DNA of 12,150 nucleotides from Alphaproteobacteria bacterium. GTDB taxonomy: Bacteria; Pseudomonadota; Alphaproteobacteria; Zavarziniales; Zavarziniaceae. The position numbers were made by a program, and so were the translations under genes. Within the stretch, counting starts at the first letter, position 1; each line of letters starts with the position of its first letter. Positions 6,007 to 12,150 of this stretch are shown one piece after another. The notes under the pieces were generated by a model that had not been told where the DNA came from, ran no database searches, and saw nothing but the letters and a program-made list of their open reading frames with translations. The stretch is from positions 1 to 12,150 of the forward strand of contig JAJFJE010000170.1 in the NCBI GenBank assembly GCA_021774355.1, in the 5' to 3' direction.

Positions 6007-7506
6007 ATGACACGGATGCAACGGGAAGAATGGCAGGACATCGTCCGCGACGTCGACTGGGCCTTCGCCTATGCCGATGACGAGGCGGTTTTTCCGGAAT
6101 GGCAGTCGGGAACCGGGTCGGTACCGCGCGAGGCGTGGAAGGACTGGGAAGAAGGCTACAAGATCACCTATCCGGAATATGTCGCGGTGCAGCGGGAAAA
6201 GGAGACATCGGTCTTTGCCGTCAAGGCGGCGCTGCAGCGGTCGAAGGTTTTCGACGATCTGGACGAGGGCTGGAAATCGACCGCCAAGGCCCATTTCGGC
6301 GCGACCTCGCTGATCGAATATATCGGCATGATCGGCGAATTGCGCATGGCCCGCTTCGGCCTCAATGGCGGCTGGCGCAACATGGCCGTGATGGGGGCGC
6401 TGGACGAGATCCGCCACGCCCAGATCAGCCTGGCCTTCGCTCATGAATTCGTGCCCAAGGACCCCCAATATGATTGGGCCCTCAAGGCCTATCAGACCAA
6501 CAACTGGGCGATCATTGCGGCGCGGCGCCTGCTCGACGGCATCACCTGCGACGCCAATGTGGTCGATGTCGCGATCCAGTTGCCGCTGATCTTCGAGACC
6601 GGCTTCACCAACCTGCAATTCGTCGGCATGGCGGCCGATGCCCTGGCCTCGGGCGATATCAATTTCGCCAACATGATCTCGTCGATTCAGACCGACGAGG
6701 CGCGCCATGCCCAGCAGGGCGGGCCGACCATCGAAATCCTGATGAAGCACGATCCGGCCCGGGCGCAATGGGTGGCGGATAAGATGTTCTGGCTGACCGG
6801 GCGGGTGTTCGCCATCCTGACCGGCCCGGCGATGGACTATTATACCCCGCTGGCCCACCGCAAGCAGAGCTACAAGGAGTTCATGGAGGAGTGGATCATC
6901 ACTCAGTACATGCGCACCTTGAACGATTACGGGCTGAAAAAGCCCTGGTACTGGGACCAGTTCCTGGAAAACCTGGAGACTACCCATCACGCCCTGCATC
7001 TGGGGGTGTGGTTCACCCGGCCGACCGTGTGGTGGAAGCCGCAGGCCGGCGTGTCGCGGGCCGAACGGGCCTGGCTGAACCAGAAATACCCCCATTGGGA
7101 AGAGCTTTACGGCGAGTATTGGGATGTCATCACCCACAATATCAACCGTGGCGAGATGGCGTCGACCCTGCCCGAGACCCTGCCGTGGATCTGCAACACC
7201 TGCCAGTTGCCGATCTGCACCCATACGTCGTCGCCCGATGGCAAATGGCGGGTGCGCAACTTCGCCCACACCCATGACGGCCGGCAGCACCATTTCTGCT
7301 CGGACGTCTGCCGGACCATCTGGCAGGAAGACCACGACACGCTGCACATGAAGACCATGGTCGAGCGGCTGCTCGCGGGCGATGTCCAGCCGCCCGACAT
7401 TCCCGGGCTGCTCGGCTATATGGGGATCACCCCAGACGTCGCCGGTGACGATGCCTATGGGTACAAATGGGCGGCCGAATATCTTCCCGGCAAGGCCGCG
7501 GAATAG
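6007..7506 (+). CDS. soluble diiron monooxygenase hydroxylase alpha subunit (TmoA-like)
   Basis: Catalytic subunit of a bacterial multicomponent monooxygenase that inserts one O2 oxygen into an aromatic or alkene substrate; 499 residues, the length of toluene-4-monooxygenase TmoA. The iron ligands fall at the TmoA positions: Glu104, Glu134 and His137 (DEIRH), Glu197, Glu231 and His234 (DEARH). The active-site Thr201 (FETGFTN), Phe205 and Gln228 are also kept. Long matching blocks include YPEYV, QREK, MARF, FETGFTN, SSIQTDEARHAQQGGP, LTGPAMDYYTPL and KPWYWD. A C-terminal cysteine set (CNTC at 396-399, Cys404, and FCSDVC with 431 and 435) resembles a YHS-type metal site. Pocket residues differ from TmoA: Thr100, Ile103, Gly107 and Leu176 in place of Ile, Gly, Ala and Phe. 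The ATG at 6007 has GGGAG upstream and aligns with the family start; the longer frame from 5230 is not coding. The natural substrate is unknown. Confidence 0.95.
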   Translation: MTRMQREEWQDIVRDVDWAFAYADDEAVFPEWQSGTGSVPREAWKDWEEGYKITYPEYVAVQREKETSVFAVKAALQRSKVFDDLDEGWKSTAKAHFGATSLIEYIGMIGELRMARFGLNGGWRNMAVMGALDEIRHAQISLAFAHEFVPKDPQYDWALKAYQTNNWAIIAARRLLDGITCDANVVDVAIQLPLIFETGFTNLQFVGMAADALASGDINFANMISSIQTDEARHAQQGGPTIEILMKHDPARAQWVADKMFWLTGRVFAILTGPAMDYYTPLAHRKQSYKEFMEEWIITQYMRTLNDYGLKKPWYWDQFLENLETTHHALHLGVWFTRPTVWWKPQAGVSRAERAWLNQKYPHWEELYGEYWDVITHNINRGEMASTLPETLPWICNTCQLPICTHTSSPDGKWRVRNFAHTHDGRQHHFCSDVCRTIWQEDHDTLHMKTMVERLLAGDVQPPDIPGLLGYMGITPDVAGDDAYGYKWAAEYLPGKAAE

Positions 7507-7520
7507 CGCGGGAGGATGTC

Positions 7521-7784
7521 ATGACCGAACCTCAACCGGTGCCTATCAATGCTCATTTCGGCGACGACTTCGTCCATTGGCTGGTGGTCGTAACGACCGC
7601 CGATACAATGGCCGAGGTCGCGCAGAAAGTGGCCCATTTCGCCGTCGGCAAGCGGCTGTGGCCGCGCGACCTGCCGATGGCGGTCTATCTGGACGGCGAG
7701 CGCCAGCCGGACCAGGCGACCGTGGCCGAGGCGGGCATCGCGCCGCTCAGCTATGTCTTCGTCGATTACGTCCAGGCGGCATAG
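7521..7784 (+). CDS. monooxygenase hydroxylase gamma subunit (TmoB-like)
   Basis: Small structural gamma subunit of the (alpha-beta-gamma)2 hydroxylase; 87 residues against 84 in TmoB. It has the ubiquitin-like pattern of the family: PINAHFGDDFVHWLVVV at the start, an acidic and hydrophobic helix (TMAEVAQKVAHFAVGKRLWPRD) and the ending SYVFVDYV, matching TmoB's VHAAFEKDFLVQLVVV, MDQVAEKVAYHCVNRRVAPRE and EVIDVVFEE as I remember them. The ATG at 7521 follows GCGGGAGG, 14 bases after the alpha stop. The gene directly after it is the effector protein, where toluene-type operons place the Rieske ferredoxin. Confidence 0.9.
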   Translation: MTEPQPVPINAHFGDDFVHWLVVVTTADTMAEVAQKVAHFAVGKRLWPRDLPMAVYLDGERQPDQATVAEAGIAPLSYVFVDYVQAA

Positions 7785-7793
7785 GGGACAGGT

Positions 7794-8087
7794 ATGGAAA
7801 ACGCGGTCGGACCCGTTCTGCGCATGTGCGACGAGGTCGAGTTCATCATCCGGGCGATCGAGGATGACAACCCGGACGGCGTCGTCGAAGTGGTCGACCG
7901 GGGCGCCTATGTGCGGGTCCAGATGCCCGGCTTCATGCGCCTGACCCAGGTGTCCCTGGAACGCCACCTGGGCAGTACCTTCAAGCTCTACCAGCTGGAA
8001 GGGATGATGGCCTCTTTCGCCGGCCGGATCACCACCTCCAGCGACCAGATTGTCTGGAAACTCAACGCCACCGGCAAGACCGGTTGA
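7794..8087 (+). CDS. monooxygenase effector/coupling protein (TmoD/MmoB/DmpM-like)
   Basis: Cofactor-free effector protein that docks on the hydroxylase near the diiron site and is needed for fast, coupled turnover; 97 residues, close to TmoD. Family blocks are NAVGPVLR at the start (TmoD NNVGPIIR), DDNPDG, VVDRGAYVRV (TmoD VEDRRAYVRI), and LGSTFKLYQLEGMMASFAGR (TmoD [20 protein letters not shown]). The start at 7794 lies nine bases after the gamma stop with GGGGACAGG upstream. It keeps the alpha-gamma-effector-beta order but with the ferredoxin gene missing between gamma and effector. Confidence 0.92.
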   Translation: MENAVGPVLRMCDEVEFIIRAIEDDNPDGVVEVVDRGAYVRVQMPGFMRLTQVSLERHLGSTFKLYQLEGMMASFAGRITTSSDQIVWKLNATGKTG

Positions 8088-8099
8088 GGAGCCTTCGTC

Positions 8100-9128
8100 A
8101 TGGCCACCGAAAACCCGCGGGCCAAAGCCCGCCGCACCTGGAGCGTTTTTGCCGACCGGCGGCGCGTCCCCAGCGAATATGAAATCGTCACCCAGGATCT
8201 CAACTGGACGGCCCGCAAACAGCGCACCTCGGCGCTGGAGGCCAACCCGGCCTCGCCCTCCAATCAGTGGTTCCTGACCTATCGCGACCGCTCGCCGCTG
8301 AAGGTCGAGGACTGGAGCGGGTTCATCGACCCCGCGGAGATGACCTACCGCAAATATGTCAGCCAGCAGGACGAGCAGGAGACCATGGTCGCCGGCATCC
8401 TGGAAGAATACCAGAAGGCCGGCCAGGACCGCCGGCTGACCGCGGCCTGGCGCAACGTCCTGCTCACCCTCTTCACCGCCACCCGCTTTCCGGTCCATGC
8501 CGCCCAGATGTGCCATGCCTATCTGGGCCAGATGGCGCCCAATTCCTATATCACCAATGCGGCGACCTTTGCCGCGGCCGACCAGTTGCGCCGGGTGACG
8601 GTCGTTGCCTATCGCACCCGCGAGCTCCAACTGGCCTTCCCGGACGAGGGCTTCGCCACCCAGGAGCGGGCGATCTGGGAGACCGAGCCCGACTGGCAGG
8701 CGACGCGCAAGGCCTGGGAACTCGCCCTGATGGCCTATGATTGGGGCGAGTGCTTTACAGCGGTCAACCTGGTGCTGCGACCGGTGCTGGACGACATCCT
8801 GCTGCGCCAGTTCGGCCTCGCCGCCCGGGCCAATGGCGACGAACAGAGTTGGCTGCTGCTCGGCAACCTCGACGCCGATGCCAAATATAACCGCGCCTGG
8901 TCGGTCGCTCTGGGCCGCTTTGCCATCGACCGGCGGCCGGAGAACGGCGCCGTCCTGCAGCACTGGATCGACCGCTGGCTGCCGCGCGCCGAAGCCGCGG
9001 CCGCGGGGCTGGCGCGCATGCTCGAGCGCCTGCCCGATACCGGCCGCCCGGCAGACCAGACGGTCGCCGAGGCGCTGGCGGCGCAGCGGACCGTTCTGAC
9101 CGATATTGGCTTGTCGCCGGCGCCGTGA
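8100..9128 (+). CDS. monooxygenase hydroxylase beta subunit (TmoE-like)
   Basis: Non-catalytic, ferritin-like beta subunit that pairs with alpha; 342 residues against about 327 in TmoE. Recognisable blocks are RRTWSVFADRRRVPSEYEIV near the start, LTYRDRSPLK, QDEQETMV, VHAAQMCHAYLGQMAP, AADQLRRVT, AYRTRELQL and YDWGECFTAVNLVLRP; the last matches TmoE FDWGEAFVSLNLVVKP. As expected for beta, the six iron ligands of alpha are not preserved. The ATG at 8100 follows GAGGAG, overlapping the effector's stop region, so these genes are tightly coupled. In toluene-type operons a flavin/2Fe-2S reductase (TmoF) follows beta. Here a 258-base gap and an exported DUF1329 protein follow instead. Confidence 0.93.
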   Translation: MATENPRAKARRTWSVFADRRRVPSEYEIVTQDLNWTARKQRTSALEANPASPSNQWFLTYRDRSPLKVEDWSGFIDPAEMTYRKYVSQQDEQETMVAGILEEYQKAGQDRRLTAAWRNVLLTLFTATRFPVHAAQMCHAYLGQMAPNSYITNAATFAAADQLRRVTVVAYRTRELQLAFPDEGFATQERAIWETEPDWQATRKAWELALMAYDWGECFTAVNLVLRPVLDDILLRQFGLAARANGDEQSWLLLGNLDADAKYNRAWSVALGRFAIDRRPENGAVLQHWIDRWLPRAEAAAAGLARMLERLPDTGRPADQTVAEALAAQRTVLTDIGLSPAP

Positions 9129-9386
9129 CGGGAGGTCACTGCGCCCGGCGGCATCGGGTGTGATGGGCACTTCAAAAGGAGGTATGGAGGAAACGACAGG
9201 AAGACGCGGGCGTGACAGCGCCCCGCGATGCGCCACCCTGGGATTCCAAAGATCACAGGGAGAGCAAGGCGCCAATAACAGACGGCATCCGTCAAACGGT
9301 GCCGCGATACGAAAGCAAGGGCCAAAGTAACCTTGCCGAGGCGAAGGGAAAAAACCGCTTAAGCCTCAACTATTCGGAGTTTTCCC
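9129..9386 (+). other. non-coding spacer between monooxygenase beta and the DUF1329 gene
   Basis: This spacer is much longer than the 9-14 base gaps within the block. It starts with a small GTGAC-GGGAG-GTCAC hairpin around the beta stop (9125-9139). It then has a purine-rich stretch containing a perfect AAAAGGAGGT ribosome-site sequence at 9174-9183, followed after no useful distance by an ATG (9184, 48 codons, unconvincing). The rest is AT-richer than the genes and could hold a promoter or an RNA leader for the DUF1329 gene. Confidence 0.4.
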
Positions 9387-10790
9387 ATGGCGAACCACTA
9401 TCTGACCGCCGGCGTGCTGGCAGTGAGTACCTTGCTGTCTGCCGCGGCACAGGCGGACCCCGCCGACGCCATCGTCGCCTGGAAGCAATTCCTGACGACA
9501 AATACCGGCAAGGATCGCGGCAAATATGTCGAGGCGATCTCGACCCCGGCCGCCCAGGAACTGGCCAAGCGCTGGTCGGCCCTGCGTGGCTATGATGCGC
9601 CGACCATGTTGAAGGCGGCCAACCTGCCGCCGGAACTGAAGCCCGGCCTGGTCATCGACGCCTCGAACGTCGATGCGCCATGGCTCAAGGACGTCATCGC
9701 CCCGGGCCTCGCCGATCGGGTCAAGGCAAGTGACTGGTTCCGCTTCAAGCAGCTTCTGCTGGTGCCCACGTCGACCTACTACATGCCCAAGGGGACACTG
9801 GAACAGACGGAAGCCGCCAAGAAGGCCGGCATCGTGTTCAACGCCACGCCGGAGGGCAATCTGCTGACCCCGGATGGCAAGTTCGCCCTGTCGACCCAGG
9901 GCGCCCTGCCCTTCGTCAATCCGAAGAACGGCCTGGAACTGACCTGGACCTTCGTCGCCCACGGCATTGCCAACGACAATCTGAACTTCCACCCCATGAC
10001 GATGGAGGCGTGCAACGCCGAAAACAAGCTGGAGCGGACCTATGTCGCCGAATTGTGGTGGCAGAAGATGCATGGCCGCAAGGATATCCCGCCCTATGGC
10101 GACGCGCCCGGCATGGACGGCGTGGTCGAGGGCGGAGCGATCTTCTTCCTGTCGCCACGCGACGTGCGCGGCCTGTCGGGGGTGCGCAAACGCTTCGCCG
10201 ACGCCAAGGTCGGCGACGACTTCAAGGTCTATGTGCCCAGCCTGAAGCGCACCCGCTACCTGTCCTCGACCGACGGCCAGAGCCCGATCGTCGCCGGCCT
10301 GGAACTCATCTGGGACGACTGGCGGGCCTATTGGGTGAAGACCGATATCAACGCCTTCAGCTATGACATCACCAAGGAAGGCTGGGAGCTGGGCATGCCC
10401 CACGGCAGCCACTTCTACGAAGTGGTCGACCGCGACGGCAAGTGCGACGTGGCCAACATGGAGGTCGAGTTGCGGCCGATCTGGCGCCTGGAAATCAAGG
10501 ACAAGACCGGGAAGTACATCTACAGCAACCGCATCCTCGGCCTGGACAAGGAATTCTACTACACCGTGTCCAACACGTTCCTGGACGCCCGGGGCAATCT
10601 GTTCCGCATGTGGTACGACAGCCGCGACTGGGTGCCGGAGACGGGCCTTGCCCAGTGGCGCCATGTGCCGATCTGGAACCCGATCTCCAAGCGGACCACC
10701 TGGCTGACCATGGATGCCCGCTGGGATGACCTGCAGAACAATCCGACCGTCGCCACGTTCGACGTCGATCAGTTGCGCGACTTTCAGTAA
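9387..10790 (+). CDS. exported DUF1329-family protein
   Basis: A 467-residue exported protein. Residues 1-23 form a signal peptide with a signal-peptidase I site at AQA before DPADA. The body shows the DUF1329 pattern: a central PFVNPKNGLELTW (family form PFPIPKSGLEAIWNH), the middle block RDVRGLSGVRKRF, a WDDWRAYWVK segment, and a C-terminal YIYSNRILGLDKEFYYTVSNTF followed by DARGNLFRMW (family form DGRGNLWRV). The family is predicted to have a LolA/LppX-like lipid-binding fold. It is often encoded beside outer-membrane or RND components in hydrophobic-substrate catabolism, but its role is unproven. The ATG at 9387 has CGGAG upstream. As last gene of the monooxygenase block it may deliver a hydrophobic substrate to the cell. 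Family assignment is from memory of motifs; the N-terminal half is divergent. Confidence 0.72.
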   Translation: MANHYLTAGVLAVSTLLSAAAQADPADAIVAWKQFLTTNTGKDRGKYVEAISTPAAQELAKRWSALRGYDAPTMLKAANLPPELKPGLVIDASNVDAPWLKDVIAPGLADRVKASDWFRFKQLLLVPTSTYYMPKGTLEQTEAAKKAGIVFNATPEGNLLTPDGKFALSTQGALPFVNPKNGLELTWTFVAHGIANDNLNFHPMTMEACNAENKLERTYVAELWWQKMHGRKDIPPYGDAPGMDGVVEGGAIFFLSPRDVRGLSGVRKRFADAKVGDDFKVYVPSLKRTRYLSSTDGQSPIVAGLELIWDDWRAYWVKTDINAFSYDITKEGWELGMPHGSHFYEVVDRDGKCDVANMEVELRPIWRLEIKDKTGKYIYSNRILGLDKEFYYTVSNTFLDARGNLFRMWYDSRDWVPETGLAQWRHVPIWNPISKRTTWLTMDARWDDLQNNPTVATFDVDQLRDFQ

Positions 10791-10807
10791 AGCGCGCTGC
10801 GAGCCAG

Positions 10808-10844
10808 CGAGAGGACCCCGGCATCCCTTCCAGGGGTCCTCTCG
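10808..10844 (+). terminator. candidate terminator hairpin after the DUF1329 gene
   Basis: Perfect 12-base stem CGAGAGGACCCC (10808-10819) with GGGGTCCTCTCG (10833-10844) and a 13-base loop, 17 bases after the stop. A T-rich tail is lacking (TGAGGTCGAG follows), so it may terminate weakly or protect the 3' end. Confidence 0.6.
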
Positions 10845-10923
10845 TGAGGTCGAGTTGCTTTGGACAGCTCGGTCTCTGGAGGGAGGTGACGGTGCGTAAC
10901 GCCAGCGTCCTCTCTTGAGATCG
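10836..10923. repeat. imperfect 17-base direct repeat in the convergent intergenic region
   Basis: GTCCTCTCGTGAGGTCG at 10836-10852 recurs as GTCCTCTCTTGAGATCG at 10907-10923 (15 of 17 identical), linking the right arm of the first hairpin to the left flank of the palindrome. It may be a partial duplication of terminator sequence. Confidence 0.55.
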
Positions 10924-10948
10924 GGGCCCGGCGCCGGGCCCCGATCTC
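10917..10948. terminator. 32-base perfect palindrome, probable bidirectional terminator
   Basis: GAGATCGGGGCCCG (10917-10930), a GCGC centre, and its exact complement (10935-10948) make a 14-base stem of very high GC content. TTCAATCATCTTTG follows on the plus strand, a moderately T-rich tail. It sits between converging genes, so it can stop transcripts from either side. Confidence 0.75.
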
Positions 10949-11064
10949 TTCAATCATCTTTGTAGCTGGTTGCGCAAGGTAAATCGGTCGCCGCCCCGGG
11001 CTGCGGTGGCGGCGTCACAATGCCGGAACGAAAGCGTCAACCGCCTTCGCCGGGCCCCGAAAAG

Positions 11065-11085
11065 GGCGGCGGCTGTGCCGCCGCC
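11065..11085 (-). terminator. intrinsic terminator of the thiolase gene
   Basis: On the minus strand a 9-base GGCGGCGGC/GCCGCCGCC stem with a three-base loop (ACA) starts five bases after the thiolase TAA and is followed by CTTTTC, a short U-tract. This is the standard arrangement for the thiolase transcript. Confidence 0.72.
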
Positions 11086-11090
11086 GGGCG

Positions 11091-12150
11091 TTACGGGCGC
11101 TCGAACAGGGTCGCGTTGGCCATGCCGCCCGACTCGCACATGGTGACCACGCCGCGGCGGCCACCGGTCGCTTCGAGGGTCGCCAGAAGGTTGCTCACCA
11201 GGCGCAGGCCGGACGCCCCCACCGGATGGCCCAGGGCAATCGCGCCGCCGTCCCGGTTGACCTTTTCGGGATCGACCGCCAGATCCTTCTGCCAGGCCAG
11301 GACCACCGCGGCGAAAGCCTCGTTGACCTCGAAGGCGTCGATCTGACCGGCCGTCAGGCCGGCCCTGGACAGCAGGCGGCGGGTGGCCGGAAGCGGCCCG
11401 GTCAACATGGTGATGGGATCGCTGCCGACCACGGCAAAGCCGGTAACCGCCGCCTTGGGCGCAAAGCCCAGGCGGACTGCCAGCGCCTCCTCCATGACCA
11501 GGGCGCAGGCGGCGCCATCCGTAACCTGGCTGGAATTTCCCGCGGTAATCCGCCAGGCAATCTCGGGAAACCGCCTGGCCATGGCGTCCGCGGCATAAGC
11601 CGGCGCCAATGCCGCGAGACGCTCGAGGCTGGTGTCCTCGCGGATGCCATTATCCGCTGTCACCATCGCCGTTTCGCCGGATTCGGGGAGCGGTGCTGCA
11701 ATGGGGATGATCGCCGCCGCGGCCCTGCCGTCCGCCCGGGCCGCGGCGGCGCGGCGATGCGAGCGTAACGCGAAGGCATCGAGGGCGGCGCGCTCCAGGT
11801 CCCAGCGGGCCGCGATCAGTTCCGCCGCGATGCCCTGATTGACCAGGCCCTGGGGATAGCGGTCCTTCAGACCCTGGCCCTCGCTGTCGCGCCCCATGCG
11901 GTTGGCCCGCATGGGCACCCGGCTCATCATCTCGATGCCGCCTGCAAGCACCACGTCATAGGCCCCGGCGATGATTCCCTGGGCCGCAAAGTCCAGGGCC
12001 TGCTGGGCCGAACCGCATTTGCGGTCCAGGGTCACTGCCGGCACCGACTCCGGCAGGCCCGCCGCCAGGGCGGCATGGCGCCCGATATTGCCCGACTGCT
12101 CGGCAACCTGGAGCACGCAGCCGGTAATCACGTCTTCGATCAGCGCCGGG
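11091..12150 (-). CDS. thiolase (acetyl-CoA acetyltransferase / 3-ketoacyl-CoA thiolase), N terminus cut by window edge
   Basis: Thiolase family enzyme that cleaves or forms 3-ketoacyl-CoA. About 352 residues are visible and roughly the first 40-50 lie beyond the right edge; reading enters as PALIEDVITGCVLQVAEQSG. The nucleophile Cys is in DRKCGSAQQA (codon 12015-12017). The active-site blocks VNEAFAAV, GGAIALGHPVGASG (His) and MCESGGMANATLFE (acid/base Cys, codon 11136-11138) are all present, so the enzyme should be active. The C-terminal motif CESGGMAN differs from the classic C-x-GGGMG of PhaA/AtoB and resembles, from memory, actinobacterial and lipid-degradation thiolases of the FadA5 kind. 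The gene converges on the monooxygenase block and has its own terminator, so a shared pathway is possible but not shown. Chain-length preference cannot be read from sequence. Confidence 0.93.
   Translation of the reverse strand, partial: PALIEDVITGCVLQVAEQSGNIGRHAALAAGLPESVPAVTLDRKCGSAQQALDFAAQGIIAGAYDVVLAGGIEMMSRVPMRANRMGRDSEGQGLKDRYPQGLVNQGIAAELIAARWDLERAALDAFALRSHRRAAAARADGRAAAAIIPIAAPLPESGETAMVTADNGIREDTSLERLAALAPAYAADAMARRFPEIAWRITAGNSSQVTDGAACALVMEEALAVRLGFAPKAAVTGFAVVGSDPITMLTGPLPATRRLLSRAGLTAGQIDAFEVNEAFAAVVLAWQKDLAVDPEKVNRDGGAIALGHPVGASGLRLVSNLLATLEATGGRRGVVTMCESGGMANATLFERP

Noticed and set aside
5938..9275. Minus-strand open frames of 469 and 606 codons opposite the monooxygenase genes
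   Set aside because: Antisense to subunits with full-length matches to TmoA, TmoB, TmoD and TmoE; composition is typical of shadow frames.
9184..9330. 48-codon ORF directly after AAAAGGAGGT
   Set aside because: The ribosome site is only one base from the ATG. The product is basic and low in hydrophobic residues with no recognisable features. Kept only as a note on the spacer.
9366..10664. Minus-strand frame of 432 codons opposite the DUF1329 gene
   Set aside because: The plus strand encodes a signal peptide and a recognisable family pattern; the minus frame has neither.

Overview
The window is visibly GC-rich, with densely packed, translationally coupled operons and gene families typical of Proteobacteria. 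An alphaproteobacterium (Rhodospirillales-like) is my best guess. That is an impression from base and codon use, not a placement.

Left block (1-4558, minus strand): a five-gene operon in the same order as E. coli ydcSTUV-patD. It encodes a periplasmic binding protein (ydcS-like), an ABC ATPase (ydcT-like), two permeases (ydcU- and ydcV-like) and the N-terminal third of gamma-aminobutyraldehyde dehydrogenase (patD, cut by the window edge). Together they would import putrescine or a related polyamine and oxidise the aldehyde formed from it towards GABA. The second permease carries an in-frame amber codon (697-699) that removes its last 69 residues, although the sequence downstream stays intact and in frame.

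Divergent control region (4559-5095): no convincing gene except a 26-codon leader ORF (5019-5099). It holds two inverted repeats around an AT-richer patch.

Central block (5019-10790, plus strand): the most interesting part. A didomain SnoaL/NTF2-like protein is followed by four components of a soluble diiron monooxygenase of the toluene/alkene (TmoABCDEF) type: hydroxylase alpha (TmoA-like, all six iron ligands present), gamma (TmoB-like), effector (TmoD-like) and hydroxylase beta (TmoE-like). The Rieske ferredoxin (TmoC), normally between B and D, and the NADH reductase (TmoF), normally after E, are both absent. Instead the block ends with an exported DUF1329-family protein. The hydroxylase would have to borrow electrons from elsewhere. 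Its pocket residues differ from the toluene enzymes, so the substrate is unknown.

Right block (10791-12150): 300 bases of converging transcription hold three strong hairpins, one a 32-base perfect palindrome. They separate the monooxygenase block from a minus-strand thiolase that runs off the right edge.

I saw no insertion sequence, CRISPR array, tRNA or rRNA.
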